From an uncultured Mollicutes bacterium (GTDB lineage Bacteria; Bacillota_I; Bacilli_A; MAG-NZ): a DNA stretch of 14,754 nt. The notes beneath the pieces were generated by a model. That model saw only the letters and a program-made list of their open reading frames with translations, was not told the DNA's origin and did no database searches. A program made the position numbers and the translations under genes. Positions 7,597 through 14,754 of the stretch are shown here, piece by piece (position 1 is the stretch's first letter; each line of letters starts with the position of its first letter). The stretch is from assembly GCA_913064935.1 (NCBI GenBank), contig CAJYBF010000003.1, positions 1 to 14,754 of the forward strand. The letters run 5' to 3'.

Positions 7597-9030
7597 ATGA
7601 ATATTTTTGATGTATTACCAGAAAAGTTTTTTTCGCTCCTTTCATCTAAAAACAAAATCGTTTATAGCAAGTGTATTAAGCTGATTTTTGATAGAACTAG
7701 AAACGAAGTCTCATTTAGTTATTCTAGAAATGATATCGTGGACGATATAGTAGATGTCTTGGAAGAAGAAGGTGCTATTGATTTTGATGAAATTGAGGAT
7801 GTTAGAACTAATAATTACAAGGATAAAGCTAATGTTATCTTAAGAAAACTTAAAGAGTGTGGATGGATCATAGAAGGTCTTAATACTGATTATTCAAAAA
7901 CTGTATTCTTTACAAGTTACGCTTTACCCTTCATAGATTCCATAGATAATATTTATGAGAACACACAAGGTGTTATATCTTTCGATAATGATGATACACA
8001 TATTGAATATGGCTATTCAACAAAAGTAGAGATTGAAGGGTATGCATATACCATTTATTCTTTACTTAACAATAACTCAAACTTAAAAAAGAGCACGGTA
8101 CTCTTACAAATAACCGAGAATATTAAATTACTACTTAATTCACTTAAGCAATTGAACTATAAGATTAAATCATACTCTGATAGTGTAAAAATCCTTACAA
8201 ACATAGAAGATGCTATTAGAGATTTTTTTACGGAATATACTAAAGAGGTTCTATATAAGAATTATCATAAGATTAAGACTCTTGATAATATTAGTAAATA
8301 TAGAAGCAAAATCATCACTAACTTATCAAGTAAACTTAGAAGCGAGCAATTTATTGGAGGAGCCTCTAAGGAACTTGTTGCTGGGGATTACGCTGAAACA
8401 GAAGCAAAAGCTACTAATAAGGTAAAAGAAATGCTACATTTTTGTATTAATTCGCTACAAAATGTGGATGAGATTATAAAAGTAATAGAAGAAGAAAACT
8501 ACATGTATACAAATATAATTCTTAAGAAGACCAAATTTATGATTAAGAATTATGATGATGGGGAAGGTCATATCAAGTCAATCCTTAAAAGACTTGTTGA
8601 GGACATCAATAAGGAAGATGATTATAATCTATCATCAGACTTCGATGAGTTGTTTACTCTATACTCTGCTAATTATATTGACAATGACTCTCTTTACAAA
8701 CCAAGAAAAACTAGAACCACATTTAAACAATCAAGATTAGCCTTAGATGTTACGAAGATTGATATTGACGACATGGAGTTACTTGAGAAAATGAGTGCTT
8801 CAGGACACACTATCAAGTCAATAAACGAACATGTAAAAGAACTAATGGGAAGAAAAAAATCGATCTCAATTGAGGATATCCATCTTGAGACCATAAACGA
8901 TTTCATATCGCTTATATATATGATTATTTATGCGACCAAGAGTGATGAATATAAAATCGAGTATTTGGATGAAATTATAACTGTTAACAACGTTAAATTC
9001 AGACGCTTTATAGTTAGGAGGAATGCATAA
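7597..9030 (+). CDS. jetA: Wadjet/Mks-type SMC complex kleisin-like subunit JetA
   Basis: JetA proteins are MukF/MksF-like kleisins that bridge the JetC ATPase heads and bind the JetB subunit. In Wadjet systems the complex extrudes DNA loops and senses small circular plasmids. The N-terminus (MNIFDVLPEKFFSLLSSKNKIVYS) and the following region to about residue 115 look like the DUF5716/JetA winged-helix part. This includes the hydrophobic ILRKLKECGWI segment (81-91). The middle (about 165-310) is mostly helical and charged, and the C-terminal part (about 385-477) resembles a second small domain. Its 477 aa are normal for the family. A GGAGGGAG ribosome site at 7583-7590 precedes the ATG. The stop overlaps the jetB start by one base. 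Family assignment rests on recalled sequence pattern plus the JetB-JetC context, which makes it stronger than similarity alone. Confidence 0.8.
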   Translation: MNIFDVLPEKFFSLLSSKNKIVYSKCIKLIFDRTRNEVSFSYSRNDIVDDIVDVLEEEGAIDFDEIEDVRTNNYKDKANVILRKLKECGWIIEGLNTDYSKTVFFTSYALPFIDSIDNIYENTQGVISFDNDDTHIEYGYSTKVEIEGYAYTIYSLLNNNSNLKKSTVLLQITENIKLLLNSLKQLNYKIKSYSDSVKILTNIEDAIRDFFTEYTKEVLYKNYHKIKTLDNISKYRSKIITNLSSKLRSEQFIGGASKELVAGDYAETEAKATNKVKEMLHFCINSLQNVDEIIKVIEEENYMYTNIILKKTKFMIKNYDDGEGHIKSILKRLVEDINKEDDYNLSSDFDELFTLYSANYIDNDSLYKPRKTRTTFKQSRLALDVTKIDIDDMELLEKMSASGHTIKSINEHVKELMGRKKSISIEDIHLETINDFISLIYMIIYATKSDEYKIEYLDEIITVNNVKFRRFIVRRNA

Positions 9031-9647
9031 TGTGGCAACTAAATTACGATAATTTATCAATAACTGATAAAAAACAATTTTCTGATGCAGCTAATAAATT
9101 GCTAGCGGTTAATTTTTTAGTTAAATCAAAACCTGATAATGCTAATATGTATTACTTCGTGTCTAAGAACGTCGAACTATTTACAGATTACTTTGCTTTT
9201 ATCGACTGGGAGTTAGATATTAATACTGGTCTAGGTGTTGTTAGTTTAAAAAATACATCAAATAGAAATAGACTTAATTTGAAACTTAATGAAACAATCA
9301 CTTTGTTAATCATAAGATTACTTTATGAACAAAACAGTGATGAAGTAAATATTGACGATCATGTGGAGATTAAGGTATCTGACATTCATGAGATGTATGC
9401 GATTATAGGTTTAGAAAGTAGAATACTGACTAAGACTGCTATTATAGAGATTTTATCTTTATTCAGAAGATTTAATCTATTGGAAATAGAAAGTTTACAA
9501 TCATTAAGTACAAACGACTCGATATATATCTTACCTTCTATCTTACTTGCGGTAGAGACGAGTAACGTTTTCGATGTTTATAAAAAATTGCACAGCTTTG
9601 GTGCGACTGATGGAGGTGATGCTGTTGAAGAAACTAAAGAAGATTAA
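9030..9647 (+). CDS. jetB: Wadjet/Mks-type accessory subunit JetB (DUF4194, MukE/KITE-like)
   Basis: JetB subunits are MukE/MksE-like winged-helix (KITE) proteins that dimerise and clamp the kleisin and DNA. The 205-aa protein has the DUF4194 pattern: an N-terminal segment with AANKLLAVNFLVK and YYFVSKNVELFTDYFAFIDWEL, then a hydrophobic LNLKLNETITLLIIRLLYEQ stretch (about 81-100). A helical ILSLFRRFNLLEI region (about 141-153) and a strand-like IYILPSILLAV end complete it. An acidic tail (VEETKED) closes the protein. It starts at ATG 9030 inside the TAATG overlap with jetA, with AGGAGGA at 9016-9022. The last 23 bases overlap the chosen jetC start. Sequence alone gives moderate support; its position between JetA and JetC decides the call. 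Confidence 0.8.
   Translation: MWQLNYDNLSITDKKQFSDAANKLLAVNFLVKSKPDNANMYYFVSKNVELFTDYFAFIDWELDINTGLGVVSLKNTSNRNRLNLKLNETITLLIIRLLYEQNSDEVNIDDHVEIKVSDIHEMYAIIGLESRILTKTAIIEILSLFRRFNLLEIESLQSLSTNDSIYILPSILLAVETSNVFDVYKKLHSFGATDGGDAVEETKED
9612..9620 (+). promoter_or_regulatory. Strong ribosome binding site that fixes a TTG start for jetC
   Basis: GGAGGTGAT is a full match to the anti-Shine-Dalgarno complement. It lies within jetB. Counting from GGAGG (9612-9616), the spacer is 8 nt to TTG 9625 but only 2 nt to ATG 9619. The ATGs at 9574 and 9610 lie upstream of it. The best start is therefore TTG 9625, giving a protein that begins MKKLKKIKLINWHYY. Confidence 0.7.
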
Positions 9648-12600
9648 GTTAATTAACTGGCATTACTACATCAATGAAACAATTGACATAGCTGGAAATA
9701 CTTTGATAACTGGAGAAAATGGATCAGGAAAATCTACCATATTGGATGCTATTCAGTATGCGATTTCTCCGGGGAAGCAAAAATTTAACATCGCTGCTAA
9801 CGACAAGACCAAAAGAACTGTTAATGCTTACGTTAGAGGTAAATTAGGTAGATCAACACAGCAATACCTTCGTGAAGGTGATGTAACTTGTCATATCGCT
9901 TTAGAGTTTCTAGATGATATAACAAATGAATCATTTATTATAGGTGTAGTGCTGGACTCAGTAGATACTATTTCATCGCCTAACTCAGTATTTTATGATT
10001 TAAGTGATTTTAAAATAACAGATGAATTATTTATGAGTGACGAGAACATTCCATTTAACATTAAGGAATTCAAAAAATTTATCAAGAAACAAAATATTCG
10101 GAATAAATTGGCTACTACTTTGGTATCAGCTAGAAAAAACATTGCTTTCAGGTTTAATATCACAGACTACAACTTCTTTGATTTGTTACCTAAAGCATTA
10201 GCTTTTAAACCAATTAATAATGTTAAGGATTTTATCTACTCATATATTCTTGAAGAGAAAGACTTGGATATAGAATACTTAGTAGGAAATATTAAAACCT
10301 ATAAAGAGTTTTTGAATATTTTAGAAGATGTTAATGAAAAATTAGACGAACTAGGTTCTATTGAAGAAACTCATAAAAACGTTATTTCAATAGAGGAAAA
10401 GTTCAAGATCTCATTATACATCTATATGAAATCTCAAGTAGAGGAATTATCAAACAAAATAAGTAAAAATGCTAATGACAGAAATAACTTTGACTCAAGG
10501 TTAGATGTTCTTGGCGAGGAAAGAAGAGTTTTAAAAACAGAACTTAATTCAATTATTAGTAAAAGAGATGATGTTCATTTATCTTTGCTAGTTGATGATG
10601 ATTATAAAATGCTAAACAGACTTAATAGTGACAAGGAAGAGTTAGCAAATAAGATAGATGGATTTAAGAACTTGAATACTAAAATCGATGATGTTATAAA
10701 AGAAGAATTTATAAGAGCAAAAGGATTATTGGAACAAGACTATAAAGATAAATCTATTAACAAGCTCTTGAAATTTGAAAATGTTGAATTGACGTTATTT
10801 AATACAAATGAATTTATAAAAGCGGTTTCCAACTATTATTCTTTCTTAGTAAGAACTAAAACTGTTGTCTCTGAGAAAAGAATATTAGAAACAGTTAAGA
10901 AGGAAATTGTTGAAGAAGCGTTAACTGATTTGTATCAAGACATTAAAACGTTAAATGAAAAAAAAGTTCTTATTCCTAAAGATGTTCTTGAATTTAGAAA
11001 TAAATTAAAGAAAATACTTAAGGAAAGAAGAGGGTACGATACTACACCAGTAATATTGTGTGAAGTGTTGGAGATTAAAGATAAAAGATGGCAAAATGCT
11101 ATTGAGGGTTATTTAGGAAGAGGAAGGTTTAATATCTTTGTTAATCCTGAATTCTTTAATGAGTCTTTAAAGATTTATAAAGAAATAAGAAAAGACTATA
11201 GATCGTTCCCTGTCTCTTTAGTGAACGCAGAGAAATTATTGAAATATAAAGAGGAAAATATAAGAGGGTTATCAAGTGAAGTACATAGTGATTATAGTTA
11301 TGCTAAGTACTATATAAATTATCGACTTAATAACCTAATTAAATGTGAAAAGGTTGAGGATTTACCAACTCATAATCAAGCAGTAACACCTGATTGTATA
11401 ATCTATCAAGGCTATGCAGTTAGTGAACTAAATAGAAGAAACTATCAACGTCTGTACATTGGTAGTGACGCTCACGTGGTTCAACTAAAACAATCATACG
11501 ACTTACTAGATAAACAAAGAATTATCTTGAAAAACCATAACGAAATTATTAGTAAATACGAAGACTTGCTAGAATATCTAGACCTACGTAGTTTAAGTTA
11601 TATTAAAGACAGAATAGATGTAAAGATTGAAACTTTTAGTAAGATCAATACTCTTAGTGAGTTAGAAGATACTATTTCAAATTTAGAAGCAAGTACTGTA
11701 GCAGATAAAAAAGATATTATAAAGAAACTTGAATCAGAATATGACATTGCTCAAACCAAACTTGAAAGTTTAACTGACGAAATCTCACTTATTAATCATA
11801 AACTTAATGACATAAGTTCTGATGAGGAAGTAACAACTCAACTACTTGAGGAGAAGAGCAAATTAGAAGACTACGAACTTGAAATATCAGTCTTAATGAC
11901 TAACGCTAAGAAAGAATTTGAAAAAGTTATTTCTGAAAATAAGCAGGATAAATATTTCCTTAAGTCATTAGAATTGAAATTGAAAACTCAAGAAAGAGCA
12001 TATCAGTCTAAAATTAATGATCTTGTAGTTTTACAAAGAATGTATACAAATAAACACAACTTTGAATCTTTAGAAGGTATCGAAGGTATGGAATTGTTTT
12101 TCGAGGAGCAAAAAAGGCTTAGAACGTCGCACTTAGTCTCTTACGAAGAGAAAGTACATGAGTCTAAGCATAGATCTGAGGGAGAATTACAAGAACACTT
12201 CATATCCAGACTCCATGAGAGGTTACTGGAAGCGAATCAGCATTTCCTAGAGTTAAATCAATCCTTAGATGGTATAAAGTTTGGTAGAGATGAGTACCAA
12301 TTCTCTATAAAGCCTAATAATAAGTATACTGACTATTACAATATGTTAATGGATAGTGTAAATTATGATAATAATGAAGAAGGTTTCTCAAAAGCATTCT
12401 TGAAAAAACATGGAAAAACATTGAAAAAACTTACTGACTATATTGTAAGAGAAGATGGTAATGATAAATTCTTAGATGAGATTGTAGATTACAGAACTTA
12501 TATGGATTATGACATTAAGATAGTTCATGGAGATGAAAGTGAAAGTTTACTATCTGAAATCTCAAGAGAAAAAAGTGGGGGAGAAACTCAAATTCCTTAT

Positions 12601-12885
12601 TACGTAGCGATGGCTTCAACTTTCATCAAAATCTATCAGTCAAATAGAGTTAATTCTGATTCAATGGGATTAGTATTGTTTGATGAAGCGTTCGATAAGA
12701 TTGATAGTATGAGAACTGAAGCAATGATGAAATTCTTAAGTAATTTAGGACTTCAAGTAATTCTTTCTACACCGCCTCAAAAGGTTGAGGATATTTATCC
12801 ATTTGTAGATTCTACTTTGGTTGTTACTAGACAAGATGATCATGCATGGGTATTTACACTTAATAAAGAAATATTCGATAAATAA
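9625..12885 (+). CDS. jetC: Wadjet/Mks-type SMC ATPase JetC (MukB/MksB-like)
   Basis: This is the loop-extruding motor of the complex, an ABC-type ATPase with long coiled coils. From the TTG start it has 1086 residues, normal for JetC. Walker A is GENGSGKST (30-38). A long helical coiled-coil region follows (about 235-400). A globular hinge-like region spans about 470-620 with the recognisable LCEVLEIKDKRWQNAIEGYLGRGRF segment, and then comes the returning coiled coil (about 630-850). The C-terminal head has signature SGGE (984-987) and Walker B MGLVLFDEAFDKID with D1020 and E1021, all intact, so the ATPase should be active. It overlaps jetB by 23 nt and ends 5 nt before a terminator, so no jetD follows. 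SbcC/RecN-type proteins were considered, but the hinge and the JetA/JetB neighbours favour JetC/MksB. Confidence 0.88.
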   Translation: MKKLKKIKLINWHYYINETIDIAGNTLITGENGSGKSTILDAIQYAISPGKQKFNIAANDKTKRTVNAYVRGKLGRSTQQYLREGDVTCHIALEFLDDITNESFIIGVVLDSVDTISSPNSVFYDLSDFKITDELFMSDENIPFNIKEFKKFIKKQNIRNKLATTLVSARKNIAFRFNITDYNFFDLLPKALAFKPINNVKDFIYSYILEEKDLDIEYLVGNIKTYKEFLNILEDVNEKLDELGSIEETHKNVISIEEKFKISLYIYMKSQVEELSNKISKNANDRNNFDSRLDVLGEERRVLKTELNSIISKRDDVHLSLLVDDDYKMLNRLNSDKEELANKIDGFKNLNTKIDDVIKEEFIRAKGLLEQDYKDKSINKLLKFENVELTLFNTNEFIKAVSNYYSFLVRTKTVVSEKRILETVKKEIVEEALTDLYQDIKTLNEKKVLIPKDVLEFRNKLKKILKERRGYDTTPVILCEVLEIKDKRWQNAIEGYLGRGRFNIFVNPEFFNESLKIYKEIRKDYRSFPVSLVNAEKLLKYKEENIRGLSSEVHSDYSYAKYYINYRLNNLIKCEKVEDLPTHNQAVTPDCIIYQGYAVSELNRRNYQRLYIGSDAHVVQLKQSYDLLDKQRIILKNHNEIISKYEDLLEYLDLRSLSYIKDRIDVKIETFSKINTLSELEDTISNLEASTVADKKDIIKKLESEYDIAQTKLESLTDEISLINHKLNDISSDEEVTTQLLEEKSKLEDYELEISVLMTNAKKEFEKVISENKQDKYFLKSLELKLKTQERAYQSKINDLVVLQRMYTNKHNFESLEGIEGMELFFEEQKRLRTSHLVSYEEKVHESKHRSEGELQEHFISRLHERLLEANQHFLELNQSLDGIKFGRDEYQFSIKPNNKYTDYYNMLMDSVNYDNNEEGFSKAFLKKHGKTLKKLTDYIVREDGNDKFLDEIVDYRTYMDYDIKIVHGDESESLLSEISREKSGGETQIPYYVAMASTFIKIYQSNRVNSDSMGLVLFDEAFDKIDSMRTEAMMKFLSNLGLQVILSTPPQKVEDIYPFVDSTLVVTRQDDHAWVFTLNKEIFDK

Positions 12886-12889
12886 ATCA

Positions 12890-12920
12890 AAAACGCTGTA
12901 AAATTTACAGCGTTTTATTT
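12890..12920 (+). terminator. Rho-independent, near-symmetrical terminator after jetC
   Basis: AAAACGCTGTAAA (12890-12902) pairs with TTTACAGCGTTTT (12904-12916), the realistic loop being AAAATTT, and the stem runs into TTTTATTTAT. The A-run on the left side gives T residues on the opposite strand, so it could work in both directions. It closes the jetABC unit. Confidence 0.9.
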
Positions 12921-12925
12921 ATCTA

Positions 12926-12954
12926 TTTATGAGAATAATAAAGAGTGATATAAT
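12926..12954 (+). promoter_or_regulatory. Extended -10 promoter of the lipoprotein amylase gene
   Basis: TGATATAAT (12946-12954) fits the extended -10 consensus. A weak -35, TTTATG (12926-12931), lies at the ideal 17-nt spacing. The predicted leader to the ATG is about 50 nt. It sits directly after the jetC terminator, so the amylase gene is an independent unit. No copy of the AAACGTTG motif is seen here. Confidence 0.6.
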
Positions 12955-13011
12955 ATTGTTGAGAATATAAGGGAAATTAGATTGAAGAAAAGTGTTTGAG
13001 GAGAAATAGGA

Positions 13012-14610
13012 ATGAAAAGAATAATATATGTACTACTAGCTTTAATGCTAGTAGGCTGTAATGAAAAAGAAATTGATAATCCAATTGAAGAAACATATAT
13101 AGAGCCTTTATCTTATTTGGATCATGATGAATATGAGGTTATGCCAACAAGTAATGACTTACAAGACTTGGGTACTTGTTATGAAATATTCCCAATATCC
13201 TTTGCTGATTCTAATGATGATGGGTACGGTGACATAAATGGCATTAGAGAAAACCTTGATTATTTAGTCGACTTAGGTGTCCAATGCTTATGGATTACTC
13301 CAGTTACAGAATCAAACAGTTATCATAAATATGATGTAATAGATTATAAGAAAATAGATCCAATGTTTGGAACAAACGAAGACTATAACAATCTGTTACT
13401 TGAAACTGAGGAGTTAGGAATAAAAGTTTTAATGGATTTGGTTTTAAACCACACATCTTCAATGCACCCGTGGTTTATAGCTAGTCAAGATGAAACGAGT
13501 GAATATAGAGAGTATTATAGATGGGCCGATTTAAAGAACAAGACCAGTTATCCTTCTTATGACGGATGGCATAGAGAAGGCGATTTATATTATTACGGGT
13601 CTTTTTGGGATCAAATGCCAGATTTGAATTTGGATAATCCATTGGTGAGAGAAGAACTATTTGAAATCGCTGAGTATTGGACTCAACAAGGGGTTGATGG
13701 CTTTAGACTTGATGCGGCGAAACATTACTTCGATATTAACGAATATCCTAGAGGAACCGCTACAATTAATGAGAATATAACTTTCTTAAGAGAGTTTAAT
13801 TATAGAGTTAAGTCAATAAATGAAAATGCTATTGTATTAGCTGAAGTGTGGTCAGATGCTTCAGTTGTAGCTAAATATTTTGCTGGAACAGACACATCAT
13901 TTAACTTTGAATTAGCTGAGGATATTGCTAACACACTTAACAATGGAAGTGATATTGGTCTTGTTCAAAACCTGATTTCAACTAGAGAAGAATTAATGGA
14001 AGCTAGAAGTGATTTTGTTGATAGTATTTTCTTAAGTAATCATGATCAGACAAGAGTCCTGTCTAGGCTTGGTGATGACTTAGCTAAGGCTAAAGTAGCA
14101 GCAAATATACTATTTACCTTACCAGGAACATCATGGATTTACTATGGAGAGGAACTTGGTATGACTGGTTATGGTCCACACGAGCACATACGACAACCAA
14201 TGATTTGGGACAATGATTATCAAGCTGAAGGGCATACAGGAGGGGTATCATCTGTTTCTAATGATAATTTAGAGTTATTAAACCCAAGTGAGCAATTACT
14301 GAATGAGGATTCTATGTTGAATCATTATAAGGATTTAATAGAGTTGAAAAATGATGAAGTCTTTAAGTATGGGACTTTATTACCTGTTGAAAAAGAGAAC
14401 AGAAAATTAGTTTCTTATATAAGATCTTACGAAGACAAATATTATTTAGTTATTAATAGTATTAGTATGTTAGATCAAGAAGTTAATATGAATGATTCTA
14501 TACTTAGCGTTATATATAATCACAATGTAACTATAGTGGAGAACACACTCACACTAAGTCCATTTGGTACTATCATCATTGAAGTTGACAATATAGAGAT
14601 CACATTTTAA
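13012..14610 (+). CDS. Surface-anchored GH13 alpha-amylase/neopullulanase-type lipoprotein
   Basis: This enzyme hydrolyses alpha-glucan outside the cell, feeding the MalEFG importer. The signal peptide ends in the lipobox LMLVGC, with C16 lipidated. A short acidic linker follows, and the catalytic barrel runs from about residue 53 (LGTCYEIFPISFAD). A GH13 calcium loop DSNDDGYGD lies at 66-74. The four conserved regions are complete: DLVLNH (142-147), GFRLDAAKH with nucleophile D234, LAEVW with acid/base E278, and SNHD with stabiliser D345. YYGEELGM (378-384) and a C-terminal beta domain (about 450-532) fit the family length. The calcium loop and DLVLNH resemble the oligosaccharide-active GH13 subfamilies, so amylase, neopullulanase or cyclomaltodextrinase-like activity are all possible. 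GAGGAG at 12998-13003 supports the ATG. No clear terminator follows the stop; the short AAACA/TGTTT stem at 14616-14631 has no U-run. Confidence 0.88.
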   Translation: MKRIIYVLLALMLVGCNEKEIDNPIEETYIEPLSYLDHDEYEVMPTSNDLQDLGTCYEIFPISFADSNDDGYGDINGIRENLDYLVDLGVQCLWITPVTESNSYHKYDVIDYKKIDPMFGTNEDYNNLLLETEELGIKVLMDLVLNHTSSMHPWFIASQDETSEYREYYRWADLKNKTSYPSYDGWHREGDLYYYGSFWDQMPDLNLDNPLVREELFEIAEYWTQQGVDGFRLDAAKHYFDINEYPRGTATINENITFLREFNYRVKSINENAIVLAEVWSDASVVAKYFAGTDTSFNFELAEDIANTLNNGSDIGLVQNLISTREELMEARSDFVDSIFLSNHDQTRVLSRLGDDLAKAKVAANILFTLPGTSWIYYGEELGMTGYGPHEHIRQPMIWDNDYQAEGHTGGVSSVSNDNLELLNPSEQLLNEDSMLNHYKDLIELKNDEVFKYGTLLPVEKENRKLVSYIRSYEDKYYLVINSISMLDQEVNMNDSILSVIYNHNVTIVENTLTLSPFGTIIIEVDNIEITF

Positions 14611-14642
14611 ATAATAAACAATTTACTGTTTGTGAACTGAAC

Positions 14643-14654
14643 TCCAAACGTTGG
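14643..14654 (+). promoter_or_regulatory. Second copy of the putative LacI-type operator motif
   Basis: TCCAAACGTTGG differs from the site at the malE promoter (5943-5954) at two of 12 positions, and extends to an inverted repeat TCCAA-ACG-TTGGA. A -10-like TATAAA follows at 14664-14669 without a good -35. It probably controls the next gene to the right or the promoter beginning at 14729. Function is inferred from the repeat and from its intergenic position. Confidence 0.4.
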
Positions 14655-14686
14655 ACATAAGTGTATAAATTAATTAAAAATCTGGT

Positions 14687-14715
14687 AATGATAAAGATAT
14701 ACTATCGGTATCATT
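14687..14715. repeat. Nested palindrome upstream of the right-edge promoter
   Basis: Outer arms AATGATA (14687-14693) and TATCATT (14709-14715) enclose inner arms GATA (14696-14699) and TATC (14703-14706) around a TAC loop. The two unpaired AA/GG positions sit symmetrically. It may be an operator for a dimeric regulator or an RNA stem. There is no U-run, so it is not a terminator. Confidence 0.4.
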
Positions 14716-14728
14716 CAAATAAGTTTGG

Positions 14729-14754
14729 TTGACATACTTTCTTCATCGTAATAT
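14729..14754 (+). promoter_or_regulatory. Promoter -35 (consensus TTGACA) for a gene beyond the right edge
   Basis: A perfect TTGACA lies at 14729-14734. With a 17-nt spacer the -10 would begin at 14752, where the last three bases of the window are TAT. The rest is cut off, so this is a partial promoter call. Confidence 0.45.

Noticed and set aside
8210..8740. Small plus-strand frames inside jetA
   Set aside because: They are out-of-frame shadows within a gene whose main frame is continuous and family-like; no ribosome binding sites are seen.
9574..9624. Upstream ATG starts (9574, 9610, 9619) for jetC
   Set aside because: They lie before or directly against the GGAGGTGAT ribosome site, add residues unlike other JetC N-termini and deepen the overlap with jetB.
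14616..14631. AAACA/TGTTT hairpin after the amylase gene as a terminator
   Set aside because: The stem is only five A/T-rich pairs and is followed by GTGAAC rather than a U-run.
1..14754. UGA-as-tryptophan genetic code, CRISPR arrays, tRNA or rRNA genes
   Set aside because: All tryptophans in the real genes use TGG with no in-frame TGA, no spaced direct repeats were seen, and no cloverleaf or rRNA-like sequence was recognised.

Overview
The window reads as chromosome of an AT-rich, low-GC Gram-positive-type bacterium: a Bacillota or free-living Mycoplasmatota (Izemoplasma/Acholeplasma-like) lineage is the best guess. Genes carry strong GGAGG-type ribosome binding sites. Two exported proteins have lipoboxes. 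Every real gene stops with TAA, and tryptophan is read from TGG with no in-frame TGA. All recognisable genes lie on the plus strand.

Region 1 (1-7470) is a maltodextrin uptake locus. It opens with a chimeric reading frame: the C-terminal part of an IS110-family transposase, continuing from beyond the left edge, runs in frame without a stop into an intracellular-type GH13 glucan hydrolase. Two MalF/MalG-type permeases, a DUF1189 (YvdJ-like) membrane protein and a MalE-type binding lipoprotein follow. malE has its own sigma-A-type promoter with a putative LacI-type operator and ends at a strong terminator. The set resembles the Bacillus mdxEFG-yvdJ cluster with the order changed. No transport ATPase (MalK/MsmX) or regulator is encoded here.

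Region 2 (7471-12920) is a self-contained three-gene unit between two terminators, encoding a Wadjet/Mks-type SMC complex: JetA (MukF/kleisin-like), JetB (MukE-like, DUF4194) and JetC (SMC ATPase). The genes overlap and look translationally coupled. The fourth Wadjet component, the nuclease JetD, is absent. The terminator follows jetC directly, so this is either a JetD-less Wadjet derivative or an Mks-like condensin.

Region 3 (12921-14754) returns to the maltodextrin theme with a lipoprotein GH13 alpha-amylase or neopullulanase that has all its catalytic residues. After it comes a second copy of the operator-like motif seen before malE, a nested palindrome and the -35 of a promoter for a gene beyond the right edge.

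The inferred physiology is that surface amylase cuts glucans, MalE/F/G import the dextrins and the cytoplasmic GH13 processes them, with the SMC cassette lodged in the middle. The points most worth following are the JetD-less jetABC unit, the transposase-GH13 chimera that seems to have removed the operon's native 5' end, and the paired operator motif.
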